Below, piece by piece: positions 37,543 through 49,116 of a stretch of 64,000 bases of DNA. Every line of letters begins with the position of its first letter. Positions within the stretch are counted from its first letter, which is position 1. The DNA lies in NCBI GenBank assembly GCA_000320605.2, contig KB445799.1, positions 458,036-522,035 on the forward strand, given 5' to 3'. Both the position numbers and the translations under genes were made by a program. The notes under the pieces are model-generated. The model was not told the DNA's origin, did no database searches, and was given only the letters and a program-made list of their open reading frames with translations. This DNA is from Gelatoporia subvermispora B (Eukaryota > Basidiomycota > Agaricomycetes > Polyporales > Gelatoporiaceae).

Positions 37543-40336
37543 TCACCGCTCCTCCTGCTGCTCTTGCTCCTGCTCCCGCTGCGCATGACCAAGGAAGCGC
37601 GGTGCAGGGATGCGGACTGACCGATGAGACTGTGCGAGGTCCTGTACCATTTCGTGGTAGCACTCTCTCGCCAGCTCCGCGCGACGCTTGTTCTTCAAGT
37701 GAGGGGGCAACTCTTGGATCTTCACGCCCTTCTTGACCGCGAGCCACCTCTCAATGTTACCCTGGAAAGGAGCGGGCCTCGGCGACGGCCAGGCGGTACC
37801 GTCAGTCCGATGGCCGCGCTCGTCGAGCCCGAACACCTCAACGCTGTCGTCGACCTCCGCCTCCTTCGCGTCCAGCTTGAAAGCCTCCTTGACCTCGTCC
37901 GCACGGTTATACCACTCGCCGACGCCGACCTTGATGACACGCTTGTCATACGGAATGCGATCCTCGAGGCGCTCGCCATTTATTCCACGTCCACGGTCCT
38001 CGGGAGTGAGGCGCAGACCGATGATACCGCCGCGCTGGCCGGCGAGGAGCTTCGCCATGTCAACAGTGAGCTGAGTCATACGGTCGAGACGCAGGCAGCG
38101 CATGCGGTCCGGGAAGGACGTATGGCATTTGCGGTCGTCGTTGGCGATGGTTGCATAGAAAGGTGTACCACGCGGCATGCCTTTCGACAGACGAAGGACA
38201 GTGAGCCCAATTGGACGGGTCGAGAAGGTCATGGTAAGCAATGGTCGCCAGAAGGGTGTGTCCTTGAGCGTGGGGATGTACTGGCCACGAAGCCTCTTGC
38301 GTGCGTCATCCAGTGTCACCTCCGTCTCAGCCTCACGCGTCTTCTCCCTCTTCACCACCTCACCGTCGTCACCGTCATCCTCGTCTTCGTCTTCATCGAA
38401 TTCATCCTCTTCCACGACACGTTCTGAGCGAACGAAGTCGGCGTCAGAGTCCACAGGAGCAAGGCGCGAGCGATTGTGTGTTTGAGGGATAGCGCCTGGG
38501 GGAAGCTCCACCTCAACAGCGCGCACGAGCGCACTCGAGTGAAAGCTGCGTCCCTTCTTGCCGAGCACTTCCGTCCAGGGTGTCTTCGGTGGCACCTCCG
38601 GGGTCTTCGCAGCAGCAGGGTGGAAGTCCGTCTCAGGAGTGGGCGGGACGAAGCCACTTGGGTGCAGAACGACGCCGTCCTTGATCTCAACCTCAACAGG
38701 AATCTTTTCCTCACGGTGCCTCGTCTGCGCGGCGAGTCCCTCACTGAGGATGCCCGCACTGAGCTCCGCCATCAAGCTACCTTCCTCCTCCTTCCTCTCG
38801 GAGATAGACTCGCGTTGACGCTTACGCTCGATGTAGTACGGGGGAACCACCTCCTCGGGCTGCGACGCATACTTAGCAGAACGCGATGGAGAGTCCCAGG
38901 ATGACGTCCGGATGTCGGAGCGTTCAGAAAACTTCGAGGAGCCAGCCGGGACGTTTGCCGCGAGGATGTCATCAGCTGCTTCGGTGTCACGAGCTGCGCC
39001 GACGTCCGAGGCAGCCCTGATCTCGTGCTCGAGTCTCTGTTGCACGAACTCCTGCTCGACTTGTGCGTCTGGTTCGACAACGCTTGGCTCGACAGCAGGA
39101 CGTTCGTCCCAGAGTTGCTTGACAGTTGTCAGGAGCGACTCCGGCTCTTCTGTCGCCTCCTTCGCCACATCAGGATGGAAGTCGGTCTCTGGTGTTGGCG
39201 GCTCGAAACCGCTGGGGTGCCGCACAGTGCCGTCGCGCTCCTTGACCTCAACTGGGATCTTTTCTTCGCGAACCTTCGTCTCGGCTGCAATACCATCGCT
39301 CAAGACACCCGCGCTGAGCTCCGCCATCAAGCCTCCCTCTTCCTCCTTCCGTTCCGAGATTGCATCGCGCTGCCGCTTCCTCTCGATGTAGTAAGTCGGT
39401 ACAACGTTGTCGTCCGCATCTTGTGACTGACGCGGCGGCTTGCTCCACGACGAAGTGGGAATCTTGGCGCGGTCGTGGGACGAACTCTCGGAGGAACGAG
39501 CGACGGCGGTGTGGAATCCTCGATGGTGCTCAAGCGGAGCGGAGGGCGCGGTGATGTCGGCAGCGAGTAGACCGGTGTGTGGACGTTCACCCTTGGGAAG
39601 CTTCTTGGTAGCGCTCGGAGCATCCTCAGGTAATTCGACAGATACTACCTTGATTACTTCGTCGGGTGTCCATTCGCCGTTCTGTAATCTCTCCATCTCG
39701 AGCTTCGCTTCTGATCTGTAGTCTGACCTCAACTCGCTCTTGAACTTCTTCGGTGGTGTCCATGGCCATCGCGCGTTGTCCATCGCTTCGTGCGCCTCGG
39801 CTGGACAGTAAGCACTGTTATACTGCGCCATGATCGCAGGAAAATCGCCTTCACGACAGAAGCCAACGATATGCTCGTGCGCGTCGACACGACCAATCTC
39901 ATGCTTCACGGGGTAGCGGGATTCAAGAAGGAAAACGGTATGAGACTCAAAAGCGGCATCTGGCGGTGCTTCGTAACGCTTGTTGCGAGCGACATAGGCT
40001 CCACCGGGGAACCAGTTAGATGCGCGAAGATCTCTTGGTCGAGTGAAACCACCCATATAGCTGGCGTCGCTTCGTCAATAAAAGTCGCATATCACAGAAG
40101 CGATTTACTCACGTCTTCACGGGGGTCAATGAGAGAGTGATATCCATACGCTCATCGCGTTCGGCCTTCTTCACGCGCCGGACAGTAATCTTGACGGTTT
40201 CCTCTGGTGTAGGAGGAAGCGCCTCACGGGGTTCAGTGTAGAGGTGACCTTTTCTACCCAGGCGAACTGTAGTACTGGCAAAGCGTTTGCCAGCACTTTT
40301 GCCAGCACGCTTGCTAGCTTGCGAACGAGGGATCAT
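37543..40336 (-). CDS. Probable mitochondrial protein, 913 aa, with internal duplication
   Basis: Two exons (40336-40113, 40060-37543) give 913 aa. The N-terminus MIPRSQASKRAGKSAGKRFA is basic and Ser/Ala-rich without acids, a likely mitochondrial import signal. A folded-looking N-terminal part (FTRPRDLRASNWFPGGAYVA, then RWPWTPPKKFKSELR) is followed by a charged linker holding two similar blocks of about 110 residues: each has YYIERKRQR, ISERKEEEG, LMAELSAG, REEKIPVEV, HPSGF and PPTPETDFHP. After an acidic run the C-terminal part is again ordered (MTFSTRPIGLTVLRLSKGMP, CHTSFPDRMRCLRLDRMTQL). I do not recognise the family; a role in mitochondrial translation is only a guess. The ATG at 40336 begins the import signal. 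Confidence 0.8.
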
Positions 40337-40626
40337 AGTGGGTCGTGAAAACACTGAGCAAGTGGCTGAAGATCCATATTATTTACTTTGTTTGCTCATA
40401 TTTGTTTTGCTCCAATTTCGGCTGCCAACCGGCGTGATTATCTGGTTATTGCTGACTAAGCATCTACACAAGCTCCCGATTCGTCCTCCACCACCCTTGC
40501 ATCCATCCTCGAAGATATATCCAGTATTTATCCGGGCGCCCGATAGAACCCATCTCTCCTTCGGCTCTCATGGCACTGTTCACCTGACCCGTGATGTCAC
40601 CTGCAGTTCATCTCGCTTTGGAAACC

Positions 40627-41165
40627 TCAATCGGTTTCGTCGAGTCCCAACAAGCCGAGGTTAACTGGCTGGCATCCCAGGCCGACATCTCCGACGGACG
40701 CGCTGGTTGTATCTGATCAGGTATTGTCGTGTGTGGTTAGTTCAGCTGTGGAGACGTTGAGACGTGTGTCATTTTGTCTCACCCAACACCTGATTGCAAC
40801 AGAGACCACTGCCGTTACTGTGGACACGTTAAGACGTAATGACTGCATATCGCAACGAACTACGGCACTGACCAGGGAAGCGGGAGTATAGGCAGGATTA
40901 TCACTTCTTCAGTCTGACACCCAATCCCGATATACGGCCCATCTACTGCAGATACTACGATCCCAAGAAGACTGAGGATCAGACCGAACAGTCCCCCACA
41001 GCTGTTCTCACAGTCTGCCAGAGGTACTACAGTCGCGCAGCACTCGAGGTTCGTCGTACATTGCGCGGGGAGGATTGTCGTAGTAGGAGATGGTGCGTCC
41101 GTACCCTGGGCAGCGACCGCAAGGACTGATAAGGCAGCGAAGGCAATGAGCTTGATAGCGAACAT
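40627..41165 (-). CDS. Hydrophobin, class I type (copy 3)
   Basis: Exons 41165-40873, 40817-40783 and 40688-40627 give 129 aa. Signal peptide MFAIKLIAFAALSVLAVAA, then C (AQC), CC (LECCA), two extra cysteines (DCENSC), C (GIGC), a fifth-position cysteine made at the splice site, CC (GLCCNQ) and C (GLGC), followed by a longer tail than usual (QPVNLGLLGLDETD). With ten cysteines it departs from the eight-cysteine norm; the extra pair may form a further disulfide. Introns as in the other copies. Confidence 0.85.
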
Positions 41166-41207
41166 GTTCCACGAGTAAGGCGCACGCCGTATTCACTCCA
41201 CGCAGCC

Positions 41208-41214
41208 TTTTATA
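41208..41214 (-). promoter_or_regulatory. TATA box, hydrophobin 3
   Basis: TATAAAA on the minus strand 43 bp upstream of the ATG at 41165. Confidence 0.6.
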
Positions 41215-41767
41215 CGGTCGCTGAAGGGACTGTCAACGCCGTTGTGGCTGTTCCTGGACCCGTACATTAGGATGGGATAAACACGTAAGATTAGAAGCAT
41301 CCGCGGCGAAAGTATCGAGTGGTTGGTGCACTTATCCATTATGAATCTAGCTTTCTCACCCAGTGCCTGCCATCCTAGATCTCAAGCCTCGGTATCCGGC
41401 TTTTAATTCCGTCCACGAATGGGAGAAAGTTCGAAATTCAAAAAGAAAAGGCCCAGACTCCCCCAGCCTCCATTCGAGCCCATCCCTGCTGTTACGAATG
41501 ACAGCGTAAGGTGTACACGCTCCGTTAGGCTTAAGAAACAGCGGTCACACCACATGGTCTCTCTATGGATTCAGTTATTACATCGCTCTTGCCATCTTCG
41601 CTCTGTCTATCTCAGTTGCGCTGAACATGGGCTCAGATTCACCACGCGTATTGTCGAAGACACTGCTGAGGCTAGACGTTCTGCTTGGTCCCTTACGCGC
41701 ACGTCGTACAACAATTGTGGCACTAGCGACCCTGGGAATTACACCGCTTGATAACAATCGCCCGCCA

Positions 41768-42308
41768 TCAAGCCTCCACCGGTTGCATTGGCGAGGGGTT
41801 GAACACAGGTACGCAGCCTTCGGCGATATTATCGAGAACAATCGGGCTACTATTGAGGGGCTCTGTAGCCTGGAATCAGCCTCGAACACTTCTCGGGGAA
41901 AGACTAGCCCTGATGTCCTCACCGGCGACTTCTTTGCAGCACAGGATGGTCCCATTGCTGTCACTCCGTTAGCATGGACACAAGTTCTTCGTCACGCTAC
42001 ACTCACCACGGGATAGGCTCGATAGGCAGCAACTTGTTCACGGGCTCACAGTCGAGGCCGATGTAGGGTCCGATCGTGGGCGCTGGCGTGGGTACGCCAA
42101 GGATTGGTCCTACGACCGATGCGCTCAGAGGGATCGCTGTCGCGCAGCACTCAAGCAGTTCGAGGCATGCTGCTGGTGAAATGGGAGGAGTTGGAGTGGG
42201 CAACGGGAAATCGACGGTGGTAATCGCCAGGATGACCGTCGGGTCGGGGGCGGCGGCAGCAAGAATGGCGAGCGCTGCGAGACTAAGCAAGAATCTCATG
42301 TCCGACAT
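41768..42308 (-). CDS. Hydrophobin, class I type (copy 4)
   Basis: Exons 42308-42007, 41957-41923 and 41862-41768 give 143 aa (140 if the ATG at 42299 is used). Signal peptide MRFLLSLAALAILAAAA, a Pro/Thr-rich spacer, then AAC, LECCA, LDC, the spliced fifth cysteine, ILCCKE, EGC and a tail CVPVFNPSPMQPVEA. It pairs with copy 3: both have the LECCAT motif and a GPYIG[IL]xC segment, and they lie next to each other 0.6 kb apart, so they look like a recent tandem pair. The spacing between the last CC and the last C is longer than usual. Confidence 0.85.
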
Positions 42309-42357
42309 CGACGAGCAGTGCGTTCTTGTGCGCTCTTCTGAAGAACGCAATATGACC

Positions 42358-42367
42358 CTTAAATATT
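42358..42367 (-). promoter_or_regulatory. TATA-like box, hydrophobin 4
   Basis: AATATTTAAG on the minus strand about 50 bp upstream of the start at 42308. Confidence 0.45.
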
Positions 42368-43121
42368 CGACAGTGCTTCTCTGTCCCTGAAAATTGACGT
42401 GTAATTGACGGCTACAATGAATAAAATCTTGACGACCCTAGGTTGGCTACCCTGAACGCGCTATGGGCCGAGGATTGGGCCCAGGTGGCGTGGAGTCCTC
42501 GGTACACCAGTCGTCCGGGAGTCCTCACTGGGCTAAGCTGCGATGATGGTGAGAGCTTCTGTCAAACGACTGACATGTTGATAGCACTAGGCGGGCTCGC
42601 GCCAAGACTCACGGAGCACCTGAAAATCTCAGATGATAATATGAATTTCGTATTTCATCCCTCTAAGGTCGAGGACAGTCGATCATTTTACGGTTCTATG
42701 GCTATAGACGGAGCCCGCGCTCCTGAGAGAATACATCAGAAAACTTCGGTCAAAATCGTGTTACCGGGACTTTAGCCGTAGAAATACACTGTCAGACTCA
42801 GATGGTCGCACAGCGAACATTTTCGACATCCGAGATGTTGCAGTATCCGATCGACCACTGCTAGCATTTGAGACGTGCTGAGCACAGTGTCTCTATCTTC
42901 GACTTCATTAGCTATGAAGGCGAGAAGATGGGCCTATTCAAGAGCGTACGATAGGGCTGAATGCTGGAGGACTTTCGGCGAGCACTTCGGTTGAGGACTA
43001 TTCCCGCCACAGCGAACAAACAGAACCAAATAAATCTGGGAATACTACGATTCCCTGCAAGCAACGTAGCCCAGTCGTCCTCCGTTTCGTGTCCCCCTCT
43101 CCTTCTACCTCATCGTTCACA
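42368..43121. other. Intergenic, promoters of hydrophobin 4 and the septin
   Basis: 0.75 kb between divergent genes. A plus-strand frame of 110 codons lacks an ATG start and any motif and is not called. Confidence 0.45.
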
Positions 43122-44553
43122 ATGGCTGCGCCCATGTCTGACGGTATTGGTATCGCCAATCTCCCCAACCAGGTCAGTCGAGGTGTTGCCGCGTAATTGA
43201 AGGCTATGTTGAACACGAGTCACAGCGACACAAGATTGTTGCCAAGCGCGGGGCGCACTTCACTCTTATGGTTGTTGGTGAGCAATTCCCGAAATAAAGC
43301 TAGGTAGCAAACGCTGAAACTGACGCTGCTCGCAGGGGAGTCTGGTCTCGGAAAGACGACGCTCATCAACACGCTCTTCTCGACCGAACTGTCTCCCGCC
43401 AAGAACTACAACCGCCGCCACCACAAGCAGCTCGACAAGCTCACCGAGATTGAAATCATCAAGGCCGAGCTTGAGGAGAAGCAGTTCAAGACAAAGCTCA
43501 CCGTGATCGACACGCCCGGGTTCGGCGACTACGTCAACAACCGCGACTCGTGGACGCCGATCATCGACTTTATTGACGATCAGCATGAGGCGTATATGCG
43601 TCAGGAGCAGCAGCCGCAGCGGACGGACAAGATTGACCTGCGGGTGCACGCCTGCCTGTACTTTGTGCGGCCGACCGGGCACACGTGAGTAGCAGTAATG
43701 TTAGTCCCGCGACTGCTCGCTGACGCACCAGCGCGTCGTACAGGCTCAAGCCGCTCGACATCGAGACCATGAAGCGTCTCGGCACGCGTGTCAACCTTAT
43801 TCCCGTCATCGCCAAGGCGGATACGCTCACCCAGAACGACCTGCACCTGTTCAAGCAGAGGGTATGTCCAGCGCTAATTGAGGGTGCTTCCCAGATGTTG
43901 AGATGTTGTCGCAACAGATTCGGGAGACCATCGCCGCGCAGGGCATCCGCATCTACCAGCCGCCAATCGAGGTGGACGATGAGGCGGGCGCGGAGCACGC
44001 GCGCATCCTGCAGGAGGCGATGCCGTTCTCGATCATCGGGTCGACGGAGGACGTGACGACCGCGGACGGACGCGTTGTCAAGGGGCGCGAGTACCTCTGG
44101 GGTGTGGCCGAGGTCGAGAACGAGAACCACTGCGACTTCCGGAAGCTGCGCTCGCTGCTGATCCGCACGCACATGCTGGACCTGATCTCGATGACCGAGG
44201 AGCTCCACTACGAGAACTACCGCCAGGCGCAGATGGAGACGCGCAAGTTCGGCGAGCAGAAGCCGCGCAAGTTCGAGAACCCGAAGTTCAAGGAGGAGGA
44301 GGAGCAGCTCCGCAAGCGCTTCACCGAGCAGGTCAAGTCGGAGGAGGCGCGCTTCCGCCAGTGGGAGCAGCACGTACGTTCCCCTTGCCTGCCGTCCCGC
44401 GTTGATATACTGATGTGTGCTTGTGTATAGCTCATCCAAGAGCGCGACCGCCTCAACAAGGACCTCGAACTGGCTCACAGCGCCATCAAGTCCCTCGAGG
44501 CCGAGCTCGACAACCTGCAGGTCGGCTACGGCCGCGGCACCAACAGGCGATAG
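43122..44553 (+). CDS. CDC12: Septin, Cdc12 type
   Basis: Six exons (43122-43172, 43226-43277, 43336-43684, 43744-43861, 43918-44373, 44431-44553) give 382 aa. It has ISxLPNQ-like IANLPNQ before the basic stretch, G1 GESGLGKTTL, G3 DTPGFGD, septin motif FIDDQHEAYMRQEQQP, G4 AKAD, the septin unique element (WGVAEVENENHCDFRKLRSL) and a C-terminal coiled coil starting RFRQWEQH. The match over the start, QWEQ and coiled coil is best to Cdc12 among yeast septins. Septins form hetero-oligomeric filaments that mark septa, branch sites and clamp cells in basidiomycetes. Confidence 0.9.
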
Positions 44554-45242
44554 ATGCTGGGCGAGCATGGACCGTGCGACGCCGAAAACTACCCTTGTTC
44601 GATTATACCCCCAAAGATATCCGCTCCTTCCGTCGGTCGTACTCCTAGTGTTTGTTCCCGGATACTCGTCGCTCATTATAAGGACATTCTGGGCTTATGT
44701 TTTGATTTGCGTACTGTTTTCGCTCTAATCTATCCCGTCGCATAGTATATTTGTGTTCTGACTCATGATTGCGCGGTTGAAGCTCGTGTAAGACGTTCGA
44801 CTCGAGATGGTGAATCTCCCGTGATGGGCGGATCGTTGCAAACGATGTTTACGCCACTGCTGGGCGCGCTGGAGAGTGCTAGTCCAGAGCATCCTGGTTT
44901 GGGGTGCACAAACGAGAAGATATGGGACATGTTAAGGATTATACACGCTTCATTCAAGCATATTAACTGTACGAACGTAAGGTGGCAGCGATGTACAATG
45001 AGGGCGGTGGAGTATGAACAAATGGCGTCTTCAGAAAGTAACGGCAGATGACGGACGAAGACGGATATGACAGAAGGGCTCGGCACGAAGTATTAAAAGG
45101 CGACGGGGGCAGTAGTAGGAACCGCGACCAAAAAACTCCGTCATTGAGGGTGCGTCGTGAACATCGTTAACGTTGACGAATCCCATTCAAAATCTGACAG
45201 TTCATGAGCACAGATCACGAAGCAACTGTGACGAATATGCCC
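44554..45242. other. Intergenic, 3' flanks
   Basis: 0.7 kb between the septin stop and the 3' end of a small minus-strand gene; no features recognised. Confidence 0.45.
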
Positions 45243-45449
45243 TTACCTCTCATGGTAGCGGTGACGCATGCTGGGAGGTGATGCCCATGGAAGGTCTTGC
45301 GCAGCACGGATGGTAGAATCGTGGGCGACCCGCATTGGTAGAGGCATAGCCTGATATGGGTACCGGCCAACTTCCCAGATAACGGGGGATGCGAAGGAGG
45401 TGCCAGCAAAGGCGAGGACGGCAGCGACCGCGGTGAGCGTGAGACGCAT
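45243..45449 (-). CDS. Small putative secreted protein, 68 aa
   Basis: A single exon of 68 codons begins MRLTLTAVAAVLAFAGTSFA, a good signal peptide with an A-S cleavage site, followed by SPVIWEVGRYPYQAM and a His/Arg-rich end (MRHRYHER). No cysteine is present in the mature part. A TATA-like sequence lies about 100 bp upstream. A splice donor (GGTAAG) overlaps the stop codon, so a further exon is possible. Function unknown. Confidence 0.5.
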   Translation of the reverse strand: MRLTLTAVAAVLAFAGTSFASPVIWEVGRYPYQAMPLPMRVAHDSTIRAAQDLPWASPPSMRHRYHER

Positions 45450-46287
45450 CCCGCTCAGCTTTGGAGTAACAGGGCGGGTCGGAGGAAGAGAAGGAAGGGG
45501 AGACGAGGTCGAAGAGCGGCTCTCCGAGCTGGGTCGCCCTTACGCGACAGACGGGAAATTATAGCTGGCCCCGGAGAGGAGGCTGGGGCACGCCCAGGCA
45601 CTCCTGGGTTCCGCGCGGGACGAGAGTGCGACGTGCGCACAGCGTGGTGCGTGCAGAAGGCGGGAAACCATATATGGAAATGCAAAACATACACAGAGCG
45701 CGGAAGTGATCGGAGACGGGTATGCCTTGCACAGCGCTCAGCCATGTGGCCGGCATTCCACAGCCCGCCCTGCTCGCCCCAGAGAACCAGACCGAGCGAA
45801 CAGCAGGCTAAATAATTATTCGACTCCTAGATTTTCGACGCAAGCCAGGCAACATAGGGTCCAGGAGGGGGATCCCAAACATGGTCCGGCGGTCCGGCAA
45901 AGAACAGGACCCCTGTTGCAGACTAAGTAAGAGGTGCAGTTGCAAGATTTGTGACTATATATCACGGCGATGAGATTGTTGCAGCAAGATAAATAAGGTA
46001 CACAGACAAAACTCTGGATGAGAGACACGCAGCAGCAGGACGGAGGAGAGCCGCGAGTCTGAGCGCAAACTGCAAATCGCGGCGCGGCACATCGCACGAC
46101 ATGATCGAAGTACCACGTGAATAATTCTCACGGTGGCGTGCCCCCATTTCGGCGTGGCGCTACTACAACGATCGGATTGTGTCACCTTGTTAGTAGTGTC
46201 TTGCTTTCGTACACGAATCCAGGATCAAATCCAGACTAAGTTGTGTGCCACTCGCCTGACTGTTAGGACTCCTGTGGTCTTTTAATA
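45450..46287. other. Intergenic, no supported gene
   Basis: 0.8 kb between divergent small-gene and kinase-like promoters. Overlapping minus-strand frames of up to 96 codons have no motifs. Confidence 0.45.
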
Positions 46288-48180
46288 ATGTCCAATGAGC
46301 CGACGACCTACGACGAGGTGCGCTAGGGTTGACGTAGAATCACATTCCTGACCTTGACTCACGAGTATTGGAGTCTGCGCTCTCGGCGATACATGAAAAC
46401 ATGATACGTCGAGCGAAGACGTTGTCGATCTTCACAGTGTGGGTCTACTTTATCTTATATATTCTGTGCTTGACGATCATTTAGGATACCGTGGCAAAAC
46501 TCTTGCAAGTCTCGGGACACTATGTACGCCGCATTTCCTCCGAGGGAATAGGGTATGAAGGTAGATCTCTGTGCGGTCCTTTATCGCACAGAAGCTGGAA
46601 TGAAGTAGACCAAAATACCATTCTGCAGTGGTATAAGAGCTTCGACCATTGGATTGACACAAATTCCCAGGCCGATGTTGCAGCACTGCTACCAAAATAC
46701 AACAAACTCAGTGACGAACTCAAGGATATCTATGAACGGTGCCCTCTGAGCGTGTCAAGGGTGAGATCACCTTATTTGTACTTCTTGTACTTCTCTCTTA
46801 TCACTATTATCATTGCACTGTACGCTCTCAACGTTAGCAACCCATTCAATACCAACCGACATCTAAGGAACTATTCCTTACAATACGAAATGCGATGTCT
46901 TTCAAAGACCGGGTTAGCTTCTTGAAATCGCTTGTATACTATGAAGCACGAGTTGTTGTGAATCTAGTGGACACTGTGCGTCGTCAAACGTGATTCAGTA
47001 CATGTACTTACTCAGTGCTCAGGTCATGAGAGATATTCGTGAGGAAGATCCAATATGGCGACCCTGTCTAGAGGTGTTGCGCGTCTTGTGTGGGGGTTTG
47101 GTGTCTGTCCCTCAGTCATTGATCATTTCCTCGCAATCCATTCAATTGTCTGGGCCACATGTAGTCGCGATGGGTGGCTTTTCGGATATCTACTGTGGAC
47201 AATACAATGGAAAGACAGTTGCGCTCAAGGTCGTACGTGAACTTGCTCCAAGTCCTGAAAGGCCACCGCGGAGAGATTCACAGAACAGGGTTCGATGCTG
47301 ATTCCGTCTTGCAAGTGCACATGGGTCTTACTTATCTTTTCGACAGCGCTTCGTTCAACAGGCAGTGCTCTGGAAGCATCTGCAGCACAACAACATTGTG
47401 CGGTTTCTGGGAGTTGATTATAGCCTTTTTCACGAGCGGACCGCTCTGGTGTCAACATGGATGGAACATGGGTCTATAGTCCAGTACCTAGTCCAGTACC
47501 GAACCGCGAACCGGCTGAGCTTAGTGCGCTATGACGTCATCTAATCAACAAATTGCTGATACTCTTTCAAGGTCTTAGACATCGTCGAGGCGCTGTCATA
47601 CTTACATCGACTCAATATCGCCCATGGTAACCTCACCAGTGTACGTAGCATTCAACGCGTCACTCGTTCTACTAACGACTTCACATAGTCAAATGTGCTT
47701 GTGAACGATGTGCACGCAGCATGTATCACGGGTTTCGGCTCCTCTCTTCTGCTAGACTCGCAGGGCGCAGTATTACGCAGCGAATCGCAAGGAGAAACCA
47801 GGAGTATACGATGGTCAGCTCCTGAAGTGCTGCTGGACGAAGTTCTGACAATACCAGCGATCGAAAGCGATATCTATTCATTATCTGTTGTGATGTGGGA
47901 GGTGAATCACATCTATCGACCAATATCTAGCGTATTGACTATCCCCAACTTACAGATCTTCACTGGCGAGATCCCATGGGGTAGTCAAAAGCTTACTCGC
48001 GTTATGCTGCGCGTTATCAACGGGGAGCGACTTCCACGCCCTGAACCGAACAAGGTATTTGAAGTTCCGGACAACCTGTGGAGTCTGATGGAACAATGCT
48101 GGAATCTGAGGCCTCATGATCGTCCTAACATAGCTGAGGTGGAGGCAGTTGTCCGGGGATTGCTGTGGTTCCCATCCTGA
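46288..48180 (+). CDS. Kinase-like protein, predicted pseudokinase
   Basis: A multi-exon gene starting MSNEPTTYDE and ending at the stop 48178-48180. The N-terminal part is helical (ILQWYKSFDHWIDTN, DVAALLPKYNKLSDELK). The kinase domain follows: GGFSDIYCGQYNGKTVALKVV with the ATP-binding lysine codon at 47227-47229, HLQHNNIVRFLGV, LVSTWMEHGSIVQYL, the catalytic-loop position IAHGNLTSSNVLV (47623-47631 encodes HGN where active relatives have HRD or HGD), then ITGFGSS (GFG at 47731-47739 where DFG is expected), RSIRWSAPEVL and SDIYSLSVVMWEIFTGEIPW. Loss of both acidic residues argues against phosphotransfer. The layout matches the TKL-like kinases expanded in mushrooms. Exon borders in the first half are only partly resolved. 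Confidence 0.75.
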
Positions 48181-48639
48181 CAGTGGCTTGAAAGAATGAA
48201 CACGAGATGTCCTTTTGTTATTGCCTCTGTTCACGTTGTGATGCAGACTTATCTCACTGTGCAATCCGGACGGCGTGCGTTTACTTCGACCACCCGCCTT
48301 TACTGTGTCCCGGGCTAAATTATGCACATCGTGCATGAGTGTCACAGCGAAGTAGGTTGACGGGATGATGGATACCAGGATATTGCTGGGATTCACCTGC
48401 AGTGTGTCAGAGCCAAGTATCGAAATTCGAGAGGCAGACTTAAGATAAGGTGAAAAAAAGGTCTACATCGTTATTTACAGGAGTCGTATACAGGAGCGAC
48501 AATCTTTTCAGTGAAATATCTCATCCGGAGGGTGCATGCATGCATGTAGGCAGACATGAAGTGCCTCTGTGGGGTGTTTGTTAGATATTAATGCAGAAGA
48601 ATTGTCTCTCAAAGGGAACCTAAATGACACACTCTCAAG

Positions 48640-49036
48640 TCAACCAGTGATGATGATTGAGATACAGCCAATTCCTACTACTCCATCGTATGCAATTCCT
48701 TCGCAACAAACCGGTTCAGAGATACTGCAGAGCGCTAGTCATGACCTGGCTAATCATAATTTTGTAGTCAATTAATCTTTCTTACCAGGTGGTTTCGTCA
48801 TCAACAGTAACGGTATACTCGTCCGTGCACCCCGTGCCGATCGGTGTCTCGTCTGAGACATGGAGTCCCAAGACTTGCACGAGAGATCGGACGTGACTAG
48901 ACTCCGCCGCGGTAGATATCTCTTCGCAGCACTGCGGCGTGGTTCCATTGCATTGTTCCTGACGGACTGATATGGTATTACCCAAGGAAGTGAGGAGAAG
49001 GATTATCATAATGATGGATAGCGGTGAAATGTGCAT
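48640..49036 (-). CDS. Hydrophobin, class I type (copy 5)
   Basis: Exons 49036-48786 and 48724-48640 give 111 aa. Signal peptide MHISPLSIIMIILLLTSLGN, then EQC, QCCEE, TGC, the spliced fifth cysteine (C-ISEP), VCCEG, IGC, ending CISIIITG. It keeps intron 1 at the conserved place but lacks intron 2, which the six other copies have. Closest in pattern to copies 6 and 7 (VGTGC or IGTGC before the fifth cysteine). Confidence 0.87.
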
Positions 49037-49108
49037 GATGGCGGGTTGCGTGCTCGATACAGGAGAAAATGGGTTGAGACCACGGCTTGTCAATAACTCT
49101 GTGGTCCC

Positions 49109-49116
49109 TTATAAGC
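49109..49116 (-). promoter_or_regulatory. TATA-like box, hydrophobin 5
   Basis: CTTATAAG (self-complementary) about 75 bp upstream of the ATG at 49036. Confidence 0.45.

Noticed and set aside
37624..38427. 267-codon plus-strand frame
   Set aside because: Antisense shadow of the 913-aa mitochondrial-type protein.
41419..41767. Plus-strand frame starting MGESSKFKKKRP
   Set aside because: It runs into the antisense of hydrophobin 4 and has no recognisable domain.
43570..44676. 368-codon minus-strand frame
   Set aside because: Antisense to the septin exons and without any motif of its own.
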